Below are positions 1 to 12,200 of a DNA stretch of 64,000 bases, piece by piece (position 1 is the stretch's first letter; every line of letters begins with the position of its first letter). A program made the position numbers and the translations under genes. This DNA comes from Calliopsis andreniformis (taxonomy: Eukaryota > Arthropoda > Insecta > Hymenoptera > Andrenidae), in assembly GCF_051401765.1 (NCBI RefSeq), contig NC_135071.1:9526961-9590960 (forward strand). The letters run 5' to 3'. The notes below the pieces were generated by a model. It was not told the DNA's origin. It was given only the letters and a program-made list of their open reading frames with translations, and searched no databases.

Positions 1-437
1 CATGCTGTGTATTTATGAGTGCTATTTCGTTTCCAGCGAATATCCTTCCAGATGTGTCACTTGTTTCATATCCATGGATCACGTGTATTGTACAAAAGGA
101 TTTTGAATTTCACAATACATACATCAAATTTTGGGATCTCGCAGTCTTATAATTATATTTATTATTATAATATACGTATATATTATCGCAACACATATAT
201 TTACTAGTAAATTAGGTGTTAAATTGTTTTACTCGTCAAATTGTGCGAAATTTTAAAAATACAACTTTAATTCTTAACTATACTGACATAGAGTCTGGTA
301 GACGTTTATAAATATAAACGATTTTATAATGAAAGTTAGGAATATGTCATACCTTGTTTCTACATTCCAATTAACATCATACGTCAACAGATTTTAATCA
401 AAGTATTCATATCTTAAAATTGGGTATCCGTATATGG

Positions 438-447
438 TCACGTGACG
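438..447. promoter_or_regulatory. TCACGTGACG E-box motif, distal copy
   Basis: The ten bases TCACGTGACG contain a perfect CACGTG E-box overlapping a TGACG half-CRE. The same ten bases recur at 855-864 next to the inferred RpL17 transcription start. CACGTG(AC) is the usual target of bHLH-ZIP factors of the Max/USF type. Binding is inferred, not seen. Confidence 0.4.
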
Positions 448-854
448 ATCATTAATTTGGTTCTCATTCATTAAGTATAACTGTTTAATCTTTGTAACTG
501 AACCTCTATTCAATCATAGTTTCTTCTAGCGTGAATTTTATTAGCAATTTTTCAGTTATGATTCATAGCAATTTACGGTTTCTATTTCACGTCACTAAGA
601 ACTCGTGATTATGAGAATTTGCGTGATCTATGCATGCAATAATTTTCAAACTATAAAATTCGTTTTAATTTGAGCAAGTCACCTACTTTGAGTGAGATCA
701 ACTTTTAAGTTATTGAGTTTTTTAATTTCAATTATCCGTTTTATTTATCCATATTTGGATTCTAAGAGTGGTATCATTTATTTGCTCCATATTTAGTGGT
801 TTCACGTTTCAAAATTGGTAATTTTAGTTTCACAGGAAGTTTCTATCTGGTTGC

Positions 855-864
855 TCACGTGACG
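855..864 (+). promoter_or_regulatory. TCACGTGACG E-box in the RpL17 core promoter
   Basis: Second copy of the ten-base E-box/CRE-like motif. It is followed directly by a pyrimidine tract (CTTTTCCTTT from 866) that looks like the TOP-type start of a ribosomal-protein mRNA. A splice donor (AAAG|GTATGT) at 894/895 then closes a short leader exon. Motif, pyrimidine start and donor lie within 40 bases, which supports a compact RP-gene promoter. Confidence 0.5.
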
Positions 865-865
865 T

Positions 866-3112
866 CTTTTCCTTTAAAATCGTGCAGTGGAAAGGTATGT
901 ATGGTTTAGCCTATAACAGTTTTTGAATCTATTTGCATCTGCGATTTTACGTCGAGAATTGTTTTAATTTTGTGCAACTTTTCAACATGTGACTCTAAAC
1001 TGTTGGTTTAACGAAAAAAGTGTGAGATAAAAGTTTGATAAAGGATAATTATCGAGTACCAAATACGCGTGATGGCAAATCGAACCTCGATACCATAACA
1101 AAACCGCTACAAAAATTGTGATAAGTTTCTGTGATTTTAGAACACAATGGGACGCTACTCTCAAGAACCAGTAAATGCTGCCAAGTCGTGCAAAGCACGA
1201 GGTTCGAATTTGCGAGTGCATTTTAAGGTAAATAAAAAAAATATCTTTAAGTCATGGCACCTAACCTCAAAGTCATGAGAATTTTGTTTACAAAGCTGCG
1301 TGTAATAGTTCTATTTATTTAACAGAGTTTTAATTGCGTTTCAGAACACTCATGAAACTGCACGTGCTATCAAGAACATGCTCTTGAAGAGAGCACAGAA
1401 GTATTTGAAAAATATTATTGAACACAAGGAGTGCGTACCATTCCGTAGATTTAATGGTGGCGTTGGCAGGTGTGCTCAAGCAAAACAGTTCGGCACCACT
1501 CAGGGTAAGTTTCAGAATACTGTCAAACCTTCAATTCATTGAATTTTAATTTTCTTAGGTGTTATTCACTTAATGTTATAGCTATTCAATCTAAGAATAA
1601 TCAGAATATATAGAGAGTACTATTGGTTAACAGTTTAAGTCTCAATTGAAATAGTTTTAAAAAGTAAATAGTAATCTACACAAAATGGTCAAAATTATAG
1701 TAGAATCTTAATTAACCAAACTTCGATTAATTATAATTTGTATTACCTTGTATTGTGCATAGTCTAATAATTAGACTACAGAATTTTACATAAAAGCATA
1801 TTTTTATAAATGCAGCTAAAAAAATGAAATCTAAATAAAAATTAATTTCACTTTTCACATATTACAATTGTATATTATATGCATTCTGGAATCTTTTATC
1901 CATTTGAAATTTCCATAAATTCATAAAGATTCTTATTCTTCTAATAACAATAAGAGTACAGTAGAACATTGATTAAGATTTAAAACCAGCAATCAAAATG
2001 TGTATCAAATTTGAATATTGTGAAACTTCAGGTAAACAGTGTTTTTTGCTATATTTTAAGTTTCAAGTTTGAGTCTCTTTACTGTTAAGTCAATAAATTA
2101 AGGTCCTACTGTACATACAGTCTTTGATATTTTAAGGGGGTACAAATACATTAAAGGACAGAACTGAAGTGAAAAAGTTTTGATACCTTTTATTGTATCT
2201 CTCACTGTTTAACTTTTATAAAGATTTAAAAATCGGAAATGCTCGTAAAAAAGAACATAGGTAACACATACAGATGAAGTGTAGACCTAAAGACTGTAGG
2301 ATGTCAAGTAGGATGTAGTGATCGACAGACCTGGGACCATTTACAATAGGAGTCTCACTGAAAGACTTGTGTTTAGGAGCATCTTAACATATGTTTCAAG
2401 CCATTCCAAACGAAACATAACTTTATCAAGCAATCGAATTTTCTAGATCAACGGACTCTTTCTATGTGTTTGTCTTACCGATATACACGAGCTACTCTTC
2501 GTTTCAGAACATAGTGCTAATTTTAAGGCATTATTACTATAAAGCAAAAGCAAATTGAACACTATGTTACAGTACATTTTATGATCCGATTTCAATTTCC
2601 TACCGCTACTTAAAATATCAAAGGCTGTATTTGTTACACCCTGTACATTAAGTAAATTAAAAAATTGTTTTAACTTATTTATTTTAACTATTTTGCACTC
2701 AAATTTAGGTCGCTGGCCGAAGAAATCAGCAGAGTTTTTGCTGCAGCTCTTAAGGAATGCAGAAAGCAATGCTGATGTAGCTGGATTAGAGACTGAACGA
2801 CTCGTAATTAGTCACATTCAAGTTAATCACGCTCCCTGTTTGCGTAGAAGAACATACAGAGCTCACGGTCGTATCAACCGTTAGTATTTTCAAATATAAT
2901 TATTTAACATGTAAAAACAATAGTAATTACTTTACAGCTTAACGTTAATTTTTTTTATTTTTCTAGCCTATATGAGTTCTCCTTGTCACATTGAGGTAAT
3001 TTTGACTGAGAAAGAAGATTTTGTAATGAAGAGCCCTGCAGAAGAGCCTTCGAAAAAGAAAGTCAGTAAGAAGAAGCTTGCTAAGCAGAAAGAAAAAATG
3101 ATGAGAGAATAA
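866..3112 (+). CDS. RpL17: 60S ribosomal protein L17 (uL22)
   Basis: Component of the large ribosomal subunit near the peptide exit tunnel. Coding exons are 1147-1227, 1345-1504, 2709-2879 and 2967-3112, giving 185 aa, normal for animal L17. The protein opens [20 protein letters not shown] and continues with [52 protein letters not shown] and [20 protein letters not shown], all typical of the family, and ends in a Lys-rich tail. Exon junctions are phase-consistent (CAG G|GT, AAC C|CC). A non-coding leader exon at about 866-894 starts in a pyrimidine tract and splices to 1141, six bases before the ATG; the leader is inferred from signals. Intron 2 (1505-2708) holds a possible degraded inverted-repeat element. 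No AATAAA is obvious; AATATA at about 3136 is the nearest variant. Convergent with the SV2-like gene. Confidence 0.96.
2112..2640. repeat. degenerate terminal-inverted-repeat element in RpL17 intron 2
   Basis: TACAGTCTTTGATATTTTAA near 2116 is matched on the opposite strand near 2610-2628 by TACAGCCTTTGATATTTTAA, facing inward. The right edge also carries ACACCCTGTA (about 2636-2645), an end motif shared with other repeats in this window. The interior has no clear ORF. It reads as an old non-autonomous DNA element; boundaries are approximate. Confidence 0.4.
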
Positions 3113-3738
3113 TTTTGTGCACTAGGTGGACATCAAATATACTGTGGAAAATGAAGGTTCTTTGTCTTATAATTTTTCTGTGTTATTTGCGTCCTTTTTT
3201 CCCATTAATATTTAATTTATTTCAAGCAAAATAGAAGTATTTACAAATTAAGCTTAGTTAATCACTTTCTATAGATTAATATTGTTCGGGAGTCAATCGC
3301 ATCTATGGCTTCAGTAACTTTTTCACTTTTGATAATACTTCAACATCAATATGATTCGGGGAATAAAATATCCTTAATATTACCAAAAAATTCATATGCT
3401 CCAAGATCTGGGTTAAGTCCGCTAAGGTCAGGAATGTACTAAATACTTAAAAATACATAGAAATGACGTGAAAATTTTATTTTCTTATAAAGTAAATATT
3501 TTATTTCGCCTTCAAAACATATTCAAAATATACTCTAGTGTCTATTACAAAATCTAACTACTAGCACTACTTTTTCATTGCTTTTGAAACTTGATATATA
3601 AAATAGGAATGTGGAGCTGAATTATAACAGCATGCTATTCACAATGATCATCCACTTATGGATGAAGTGTGAGCTGTTTTTTCGCTTGAAAAATGACGAT
3701 TGTACATTTCTACTCAGGTTCAATGAAATCCATTGGTG
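3113..3738. other. convergent 3' intergenic region, RpL17 / SV2-like
   Basis: Contains the 3' UTRs of the two convergent genes. TTTATT at 3500-3505 (AATAAA on the minus strand) lies about 235 bases after the transporter stop and is the best poly(A) signal for it. No ORF here looks real. Confidence 0.5.
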
Positions 3739-6700
3739 TCAGGAAAGTGGTTCTCGTGTTGTATTTGGTAAAAATAAGCACAGTAATCCTCCGCCTGAAA
3801 TTTAAAAATTAGAATCGTGAAAAAACAGAACGTACCATTTAAGTGTAACTTTCAACTGAGTCTAATTATACAGGATAATAGGATACTGAAGATAACTAAC
3901 CAATTAAAAGAGCAGCAACAATGAAAGTTGGTGCTGGACAGTACATGTCCAGGAGTTGAGCTATCACTATGTTTCCAATAATTCCTCCAAGACGAGCAGC
4001 GACCATGGAAATGGCAATTCCAGTCGCGCGAAGATGTGTAGGGAAAACCTCCGTTATCAAACAGTCCAGTGCAGCGTTTCCACAGCTTATTACACCGCTA
4101 AAGATAGCCGAGACAATCAGATTATGGTGCTTATTATACACAAAGTACAATCCAATTGAACACATCCCCGACGATAGTGTACTAAACACTGTAAACAAGT
4201 GTACAAACAATTAAAATTCTATTTTACGTGATGATAATCTATATATAGATTGATCTATACATATAATTAAAGCGTTCTTATGAAAAGTAGCGTAAGTGTC
4301 AAAATTGAAAACTGGTATGTGTCATAGAATATTTTTTGTTTTTGTTAATTTTTTTTTTAACAAAAAACAAAATTTTTCAATCTTGGCACTTACGCTATTT
4401 TCCATAAAAACGCTTCAATTACGTGGTAGATGCAACTATACATTTTCACATCTGATGAACACAATTTATTTTAAATTTATAGCATTAATTGACTGTACTT
4501 AGATCTAGGCTCTAGCAAAGTAGTTTTCTAAATTTTTAGGATGAGAGTTTTTAATGAAATTAGAATAGAACGCTTACCGAGAAAAAATTTGCGCCCAAGA
4601 CGGTCCATTCCCAAAACGGCGACAATATTAGCTGGAATAGCGGACGCCACAGTGATCAGCGATTCCAGAAACACGGAGGCGCCGATCTTATCAGAGCAAA
4701 GGTTCTCAACATTGTGAGAATCTTTCTGAACTACATATTCGGTCACCTGGCAGATCGAGGCGACTTTGGTAGGATGATCGCGATTGAATTCGTCGAAACG
4801 ATTAAACAACTCTGGGAACCACATCATTAGACCATAGTAACCGATGTGGAAGGTGAAGTTTATAATGATAGAGATTATGGTGAAGCGAAGGATTGGTGAA
4901 ATAAAGAGTTGTTTACTGTTGTCCACAATGTCGCTGAGCATTGTTTTGCATTTGTTCTTCTCGATGTCCCCTTTCGAGGGCTCTGGTTCTTGGAAGTTAT
5001 CGAGAATTAATTCTTTCACCTATGGAATTAAGATTTATTAAAAAACAAGTTGTTAGAAGACAAATTTTAGTGATATTGAACCCTAAACTGATTGAGTGAG
5101 ATTATAGTAACGATATATCGTAGATGCCCTATTTATGAACAAAATTGATATAATTATAACTACCGATTGAAATATCTGTAATGCTAGAATAGATATTTTT
5201 AAAATACAGACGAACTCTATAATGTTTCTTTATTAGTTAAAAATAGTTTTCTTAGACGTTTTAAGTTTATTAATAATATTTACCGTGTAAGTGTCACGCG
5301 GTTTGCCAGTGTTAATGGCATAAATTCCGCGGAAGATATCGAGCGCTTCCTCGTATCTTCCGCAGGATAAGAGGTATTTGGGAGATTCAGGGAGCAGCAG
5401 GAGCAGCCCCGCGACGATAAACGACGGAGCAGCGCAGATCAGCAGGAAGATTCGCCAAGAATTGTATGTGAACGACGAGCTTACAATACCGATGTCATTA
5501 GGGATGATTGACCACGCCAGACCTAAAAAACAAGTATACTTATTTAAAAACCATCAAGAATTCTACATTTCAATATTAAACAAAGTACAAATAAAATGGT
5601 GGGTATAGTGACAATCATCATTGGAGGCAATCTACTTGATCTTTTTATAAGGCAGAATTATATTACATGAAGAATCCTAGTTCAGTGTTGAACAGCGTGA
5701 CCATTCAGATTATTTTAGATTATGCATAGTTAGAAATTACTACGAAGAAATGTATATGTATGGTCTCTTGTCAGAGGGCACCCACCAGCAACAAAAAGGT
5801 TCCCAAGGGTCCAAAATGCAGCCATGAAGGATAGCATCGAGCCTCGTTTAGACTTTGGTTGAAACTCTGCGAAGTAGGACCAGATAACTGGCCCACTGCC
5901 GCCAAGACTAAAACAGAATACATAATTAGTAGATACATGTAGATGTTAACATTTTTCAAGGTACTTATAGGTTCAACTTTTACAAAACATAGAACCCAAT
6001 AACTTCAGTTAGATCTATAAAATATGGAATCTATTATTTAAACTAAACTTTTGCATCTGCATCATAATATAAAGAATATTCTTAAGTACCAATTTATCAG
6101 AAATAGATTTAGGATCAGCTTACGCAGCACCGTTGAGAAACCGGAAGAACATGAAGAGTTCATAGGATTGGCTGAAGCTGGACGCGACGATGCAAAGGGC
6201 GTTCGTGAAGGAGATGGCGATGAGAACCTTTCGACGACCTAGGGCATCTGCCACAGAGCCCCAGGCGTAGGCACCGGCCATCATACCGATGAAGATGATG
6301 GAATTCAGCCATCCCTTGGCTTGGGTATCGAGCTTTAGGTCACATTGTGCACTTGGCAGGATGAAGGACATGGAAATCACGTCCATCTCCTCGCTGGTAC
6401 TGACGAACCCACATACTGTGAGAAGGAAGTAGTGGAATTTGCCATAGTCTGAAAGAATTATTCAAGTTAGAGAAAAAATAATGTTGTTTCAATAGAAGTT
6501 GGAGACTCGGAGACTTAAAGAACGGGAATAAAAGAAGTAGAATGGAATATTTTTAGGAAATTGATTCAGTTTCAACAAAATCAATATTTAAAATTATACT
6601 TGGTTATTAATATACTACGTATTACTTTACATTATTATGTGCTATTACTTTCTACGACTATCTTTTTCTTCCAGATAATTTTTCAGTTTCTTTTTTACAA

Positions 6701-8193
6701 AATGTCTACCAGCTTAAAAGAATGTGATATGAGGAATGACAATATTTAGGAGATGCCTTGATAAGTCCTACAATCAGTTTTCGCATGACGTGAGTTTGAG
6801 TTTTCCGGGAAAGTGTAGGAATAGTATCTAGGAACTGAGCTTACGTATATCCACAAAATACGATATTCTAGAACTTTTACAATTCTGCAGGCTCAACTTT
6901 GTTAAACCCTTTTCTTGGAATTGTTATATTCTTAGTTAAAAATGATTATCCAAATTGAGAAGTAAAGTATTGGTATATAAACTCGTGATTTGGAGTGAAA
7001 AACTTAGAGAATGAAAAAGGACGCAGAGGATATAAGATTTCAAAGACATGTAAGATGTATTATAATTTTTAAGAACAGTTTTCGCGTTAGTGACTTGAAT
7101 TTCTAAGAGTAGAAACAGTTTTAAAATAACCTAAGTGCACTGTTGCGCCTTTATTAAAACAATACTATATTCTAGAAATTCCACAGTTTTTGCCAAACTT
7201 TTCTATTTTTTTTTTAGAATCATTGTTTTCTCTTCCTTTCTCAGAAGAAAAACAAGTCTTATACTTTGTAAGCTACTTCTCTCTGTCAAGCTATAAACTT
7301 AAAACGAATGAAGATTAAAGGAACCATAAATAGAAATTACCAGCAAGTTCGATAGCCTTTTCGAAGTCTGCTTTAACGAAGGATCCTTTCTCGGGATCTA
7401 GGGTCTTGCCCTTTGTTCCAATACCTATTGAAAATACAATTTTGTAACATTTCTTTATAAGAGTTATAAGTTTATAAGAAATGGTTCAATTATTTATAGA
7501 AAACATCTACTCACGGGCAAGTTCAAGATCCTTGGAACCACAGCCGTTTAGCCGCTCGTCTTTTACATCACACTCTGAAATCGAGCGAATTCAAATCAAT
7601 ATTTGAAATTTTCAAATTAATGATAATCATCCTTGAGAAAAGTGGTTAAAATTAACGTAATATTTGCATAGCGTGTGAAATTTAACGCCTCCTAACGCGT
7701 TCTGCAAATATTGGAAGAGCGTTTCTCAATTCTTTTTCACGAGACCATTAATTTTCTGCGCTCATTCACATGTTCATTGTTAACAGATATGTACTAACTA
7801 ATACGAGATATTTTTCATTCGCTTTTGTAAATCTTTGCACAAAACATAGCAAATTTAAAACTGAAAGTTAAATTATTTAGAATTCCTCTAAAAAAATGTC
7901 TAGAGCTCTTTCTTCAAAAAGTATGAAGATATACTAATTTAAAGTGATAAATAATAGTATATACGTACTATGATTGTGCTTTAAATTGAGTTCACTCTCT
8001 ACCATTCTACGGTATCGACGCAGTTGAGTGAATTCGGCTTGGTGATTGGAGTCAGATGAGAAATCTTCGTGCTCGATGATAGGCTTCGACCGATATTAGG
8101 TTGATTGTTGTATCTTGGCGATGTCTTCCTGCTGAATCTGCGCTGATCTGCTGCTGCTCGTCGGCGGGGCTAGGTTCTGCGCTCACTTGCGAG
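3739..8193 (-). CDS. SV2-family major facilitator transporter (synaptic vesicle glycoprotein 2-like)
   Basis: Twelve-TM transporter of the SV2/SVOP branch of the MFS, expected in vesicle or plasma membrane; the substrate cannot be read. Coding exons on the minus strand are 8005-7969, 7574-7515, 7424-7341, 6448-6124, 5907-5786, 5522-5284, 5019-4578, 4188-3901 and 3794-3739: 1653 nt, 550 aa. All junctions agree in phase. Residues 124-134 carry the MFS loop 2-3 signature (GSVADALGRRK). Also family-typical are ADFEKAIELADYGKFHYFLL, WSYFAEFQPKSKRG, the LLPESPKYLL stretch, the long Cys-containing loop after TM7, and EVFPTHLRATGIA before TM10-11. The ATG at 8005 is the first in frame after a TAA at 8096-8098; the rest of the exon (8006-8193) is read as 5' UTR. 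The intron between 4578 and 4188 contains a 158-bp hairpin repeat. Family call firm; orthology to SV2A/B/C versus other insect paralogues unresolved. Confidence 0.9.
4264..4421. repeat. 158-bp hairpin (MITE-like) in SV2-like intron
   Basis: The left arm (TAATTAAAGCGTTCTTATGA, then AAAGTAGCGTAAGTGTCAAA) pairs with the reverse complement of the right arm (TAATTGAAGCGTTTTTATGG, then AAAATAGCGTAAGTGCCAAG). The T-rich and A-rich centre (TTTTGTTAA ... TTAACAAAA) is itself inverted, so nearly the whole element folds into one stem. No coding capacity. Most likely a non-autonomous DNA element; a pre-miRNA is possible but the stem is long. Confidence 0.7.
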
Positions 8194-9165
8194 CTGAAAC
8201 AATAGAATTACAGTTATATTAGTAAAAAAATTAGCTTGAAAGTAGATCCCTTATTAGTTTTCAACTGATCCCTAATTTAAGGATTAAGTTAAATAAATTT
8301 CAGGGGACCAAGTACAAAGAGTTATGAAGAGTATAGATCTCTATTCACAAACAGAAATCAAATTTAGACAATCCTAGTTTTCTTCTTCGTGAATGTGTAT
8401 ACTTCAGACTCTAGAAACTTGGAGTATCTAAAATTTTATTTAAAAATCCTTTTTCGGAAGAAGAATATTTTTCAATACAATTTCCTATGCAAAATCGTTA
8501 TCATATAGCCACGATAAAATTTTTTAATTTACGTTAAGTCAAGAATAAGTATTTGTTCATATGAAAATGTAAATTAGAGTTTTCCACACTGAAGAGTACA
8601 GGAGTTTGAAGAGTTTTAAAATCTGGAATAGCCTGAAAATTTTGATATCGCATCACAGAGCCTAGCCTTGATTCCTAGATGATTGCACCCGCTTAACATA
8701 TAAACGAAGCTTTAATTATTACGTGTTCCCACAGTTGTACTACCGACGTAATTACTCCGCATAACATAGCTAGTTTTGCGTGTTGTTTATTCGTTTCACT
8801 GAACAAGTATCGTAAACCTTGAGTGGAGCCTTTTCATGGGTGAAGACACTCATTTATAGCTATTTATTAAAAACAAATACCATGATCGATACAAAATCTT
8901 TGAAATTCCTCTAAGTCAAGTACAATTATATAACTATCACTTAAATAAAAATCATAAAACAAGTAATAAACTAAGTAATTTATTTGCCAGAATGAACGAA
9001 GGAAAGAATCTTTATTCATTATCTTTTAAGAATATTTTTTATTTTTTAAATTATATTTTAAGGGAGGTTCAAAAGTTTCTTAGCAAAATCTAAGAAAACA
9101 GTATAAAATAAGAAATGTATTTACCACGAAGAATAAGGAAATGTGTCGGATAGAAGAAAATCAGA
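8194..9165. other. intergenic or 5' intron of SV2-like gene
   Basis: Begins at a good minus-strand acceptor (TTTCAG reading into 8193), so at least part is probably intron of the SV2-like transcript. A/T-rich, with no ORF, repeat or RNA gene that I can support. Confidence 0.4.
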
Positions 9166-9175
9166 AAAAAAAATA
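9166..9175 (-). terminator. Pol III T-run terminator of tRNA-Arg
   Basis: On the minus strand, about five bases after the tRNA 3' end comes a run of eight or more T. This is the usual RNA polymerase III termination signal and supports an active tRNA gene. Confidence 0.7.
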
Positions 9176-9180
9176 ACCCT

Positions 9181-9253
9181 CGACCGTGACAGGACTCGAA
9201 CCTGCAATCTTCGGATCCGAAGTCCGACGCCTTATCCGTTAGGCCACACGGTC
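9181..9253 (-). tRNA. tRNA-Arg (anticodon TCG)
   Basis: The 73-nt minus-strand sequence folds into a full cloverleaf. The acceptor stem is GACCGTG/CACGGTC with discriminator G. The D-arm is GCC...GGC. The anticodon stem is TCGGA/TCCGA, with loop CTTCGGA giving anticodon TCG. The T-arm is GCAGG-TTCGAGT-CCTGT. There is no intron. The B-box-like GGTTCGAGTCC is intact and a T-run follows. It reads CGA codons. Confidence 0.96.
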
Positions 9254-12200
9254 GTTGAAGGGTAGTTCTCTCAAATTGAAATTTCTAGTAACTGAAGAAT
9301 CTCACCCCTGTTATTTGCTAACATAAATAAATTTTTTTGGAGATCGAAACCAGCAGAACTACTAAATATTAGATACTTTAAGTAGTCATAGAAATATAGA
9401 TAATTTCTTAAAGCAAGAATAATCATCTTTTCTGATAACTTTGGAATAAATTATATAAATCAAAATAAACTTAGAGTTTTCAGGGCAATTTAATTTAAAT
9501 TATTGTATTAATGTTTTCTAAGGACCAAAATCAACAGAGCTGTTAAATGCTAAAAATGTTCAATACCAATAGGAAATATACAGCATTTGTTAAACCAGAA
9601 ATAATATCTCTTAATTTTAATTAATTATTAGAAACACAGAGTACTTGCATCTGCAATGTATAGCTACTGGAACATTATTCTAATTTTTTAATTTGATTCA
9701 AGGGATCATTAAGAATTACACTAGCTCCTCAAAAGTTGTATCCTTAGATGTTAAATTGAATTATAAAAAATGAAAATGAGTTAGATCTGTGATATGCTAC
9801 ATCTACACCATGCTTTTTAGTACTTTCTAAAATTTTGTGTCTTTATATAGCATGTAATACTCCGGCTACATGATAAAAATGTTAAGAATGATTGCAGAGT
9901 ATTGAGAAAATTTGCAGAAAACTAGATTTAACAGTTCAACCAATGGGCTTGGAGACCATGAAGATTCAACTATGTAATTGCTAGAGTCTTGTGGATCGTC
10001 GTTCCAGAAAACGGTTGAATGTTAGCAGACATTGACCAACATCCTGTACTAGAAGTTAAATCGACATCACGCTTGGCTATTGAAAAATTAACTTTTAAAA
10101 TTAGCTATCGACTACATTATTATCTAGCTATAAACTCGTCGTGAGTGCCTCACTTCTTGCTACTATTCTTTTCCGCTATAATTAAACGAGTAATTAACTT
10201 ATAAATTGCCTCTAATTTTACTTGAAAACCTGTTGCACCGTATGAACTCGTAATATGATGTAAATATTTTATTAGTTTATGTTACAGGATTGCAAATATT
10301 TAGGAGGCATCTTTAGAAGGCAAAAATACTTAGCGATATCGCATTGAGGTCATTGCACGGTTCAGTGCAATTAACTACATCAGTTAAATTGTCAATTATC
10401 TATTGCGAAATCGAGTTCAACGATCCGTCGACGCAATTGCGATCTCCTATGCGTATTGCAGGTGCTACGCACCGTGCATCTCCATGCAAATCAATTTCTC
10501 AGTCTGGTATTTGTTAGTCCTCTTGAAGGACTGAAAGAAATCCTTTTAAGCCTTTCATTGGAAAATCGATATCTATTTGCTGTATATTATAGTATAATTT
10601 TTTCAGATCCACAAGAACAACTAAATTTCAAAGTCTGCCAACTGATCTGGGATCTCCTAAATTCTAAGATTTCTAATCTGAAACCTTATGAATTCTAAGA
10701 TCTCTGGGATCAAGGATCCCGATCGTGGATCGAACACTGCAAAAGGAAGGAGGTCAAGCTCTAGAAAGCTCTAATCAACGTGTCAAGCGTGTGGCACTGA
10801 AAGTAAAGCAGTTTGTAATTATCATCAGAGTCTCGCAAGGACATAATAATCAGTCTCGTTGCCGACAAATTTGTCAGGGGGAGGGGTACAAGTGTCGTTG
10901 AAAAGCGGTGTCATCACACTCGTTAAGATAGAAGTTCGCACCGTCGCTGCCGCGACTAATTGGCGCGATTTTCGACAAGCGTTTCGTGACCATCTTGCCA
11001 TAGATAGTTAGCAGCGATTAGTAGCCGCAGTAATGCTATAGTAGTAGTAGAAACATAAGTTAAACAAGAATTTTCCATAGATCCATCCCCGAGGACTCTA
11101 CCTTACACTGTTACATAATTGAATCGGTAAGTTGAAGAACAGTACAAATCCAAACTTAATCATTTTTAAATAATTTCAAAATTATATTTGGACCACTGAG
11201 CCAAAGTATATCAAGGGGGCATAATCGTTTCAACTGTTATAAAATACTTGCATCTTTTTCATTCTATCACAGCTCAACGGTTTGATATATATTTTCTTTT
11301 TTACTTTAGTTTGACTGCTTGGAAGAACTTGAGTTACTATGCAAAAATTTTGGATTAGAAATATATATTTTCGAAAGTTATACAAGTTTTTCTAGCGTGC
11401 CTTTTTTTGAACGATGGCCCTGAAAATGTCAGTACATCATACATCTATCTAAAATTTAAAACTGAAACAGAGCTGTATTACAACATATTAACAGCTGCCT
11501 GCTATTCAAGAGGGTTTTCAAAATTCTGAAAAATAAAGGAATAGTGGCATGCCCAAAGGAAAAGTTCAGTTATTTAGGAAAAGAACTTAACTTTTTTTCT
11601 TTATAACTAAAAAATGGGGGATCATATCGAAAACAGCCATTGAAAAATGTAGTGTCGAGAAAAACACATTCACATCCCCCAAACAAGCTGCGAAGCCATC
11701 TATATAAATATCTAAGAAAAAAATTGTTTAAAACTTTCGAACAATTATCCCCCTTTAAATTATACGGAAAAAAGTGGATGTATGCATTATAATTTCAGGG
11801 CCCAGATATACAACGTGCATAGAACTACACGTTAGTTGTACTGTTTTTTAACTCACCCATTCAATTCTGTGTAAATGAGATGTAAAAGAAAGTACTGCGT
11901 ATCATACATAAGCTCAATTTAATTCACTGGTTAACGAATCCTAGAGGACCACAAAAAAATAAATTCGCGATTCACTTACTTTATGAATCGAAGGTTGAGT
12001 TCCACAAGCTTCTTGTACGTTTCCTCTACCCAAGAAATTGCAACTATCATGGAGCCAAAGCGTATACGTGCGATTACGGCGAAATATCATTGAAACTTAT
12101 CGTCGAGAGTGCTTCTTCAACGCGAGCGTAATGCCTACCGAGGGTGCACGGTGACGCAAGAATGACACTCGATAAAGGCAACACTCGTTCCGATCGACTT

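Larger units (their letters stand above)
1..865. other. upstream intergenic region of RpL17
   Basis: A/T-rich DNA with no believable ORF (the longest is about 60 codons of low complexity). The only notable sites are two copies of the ten-base motif TCACGTGACG, listed separately. I see no further gene or RNA here. Confidence 0.6.
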
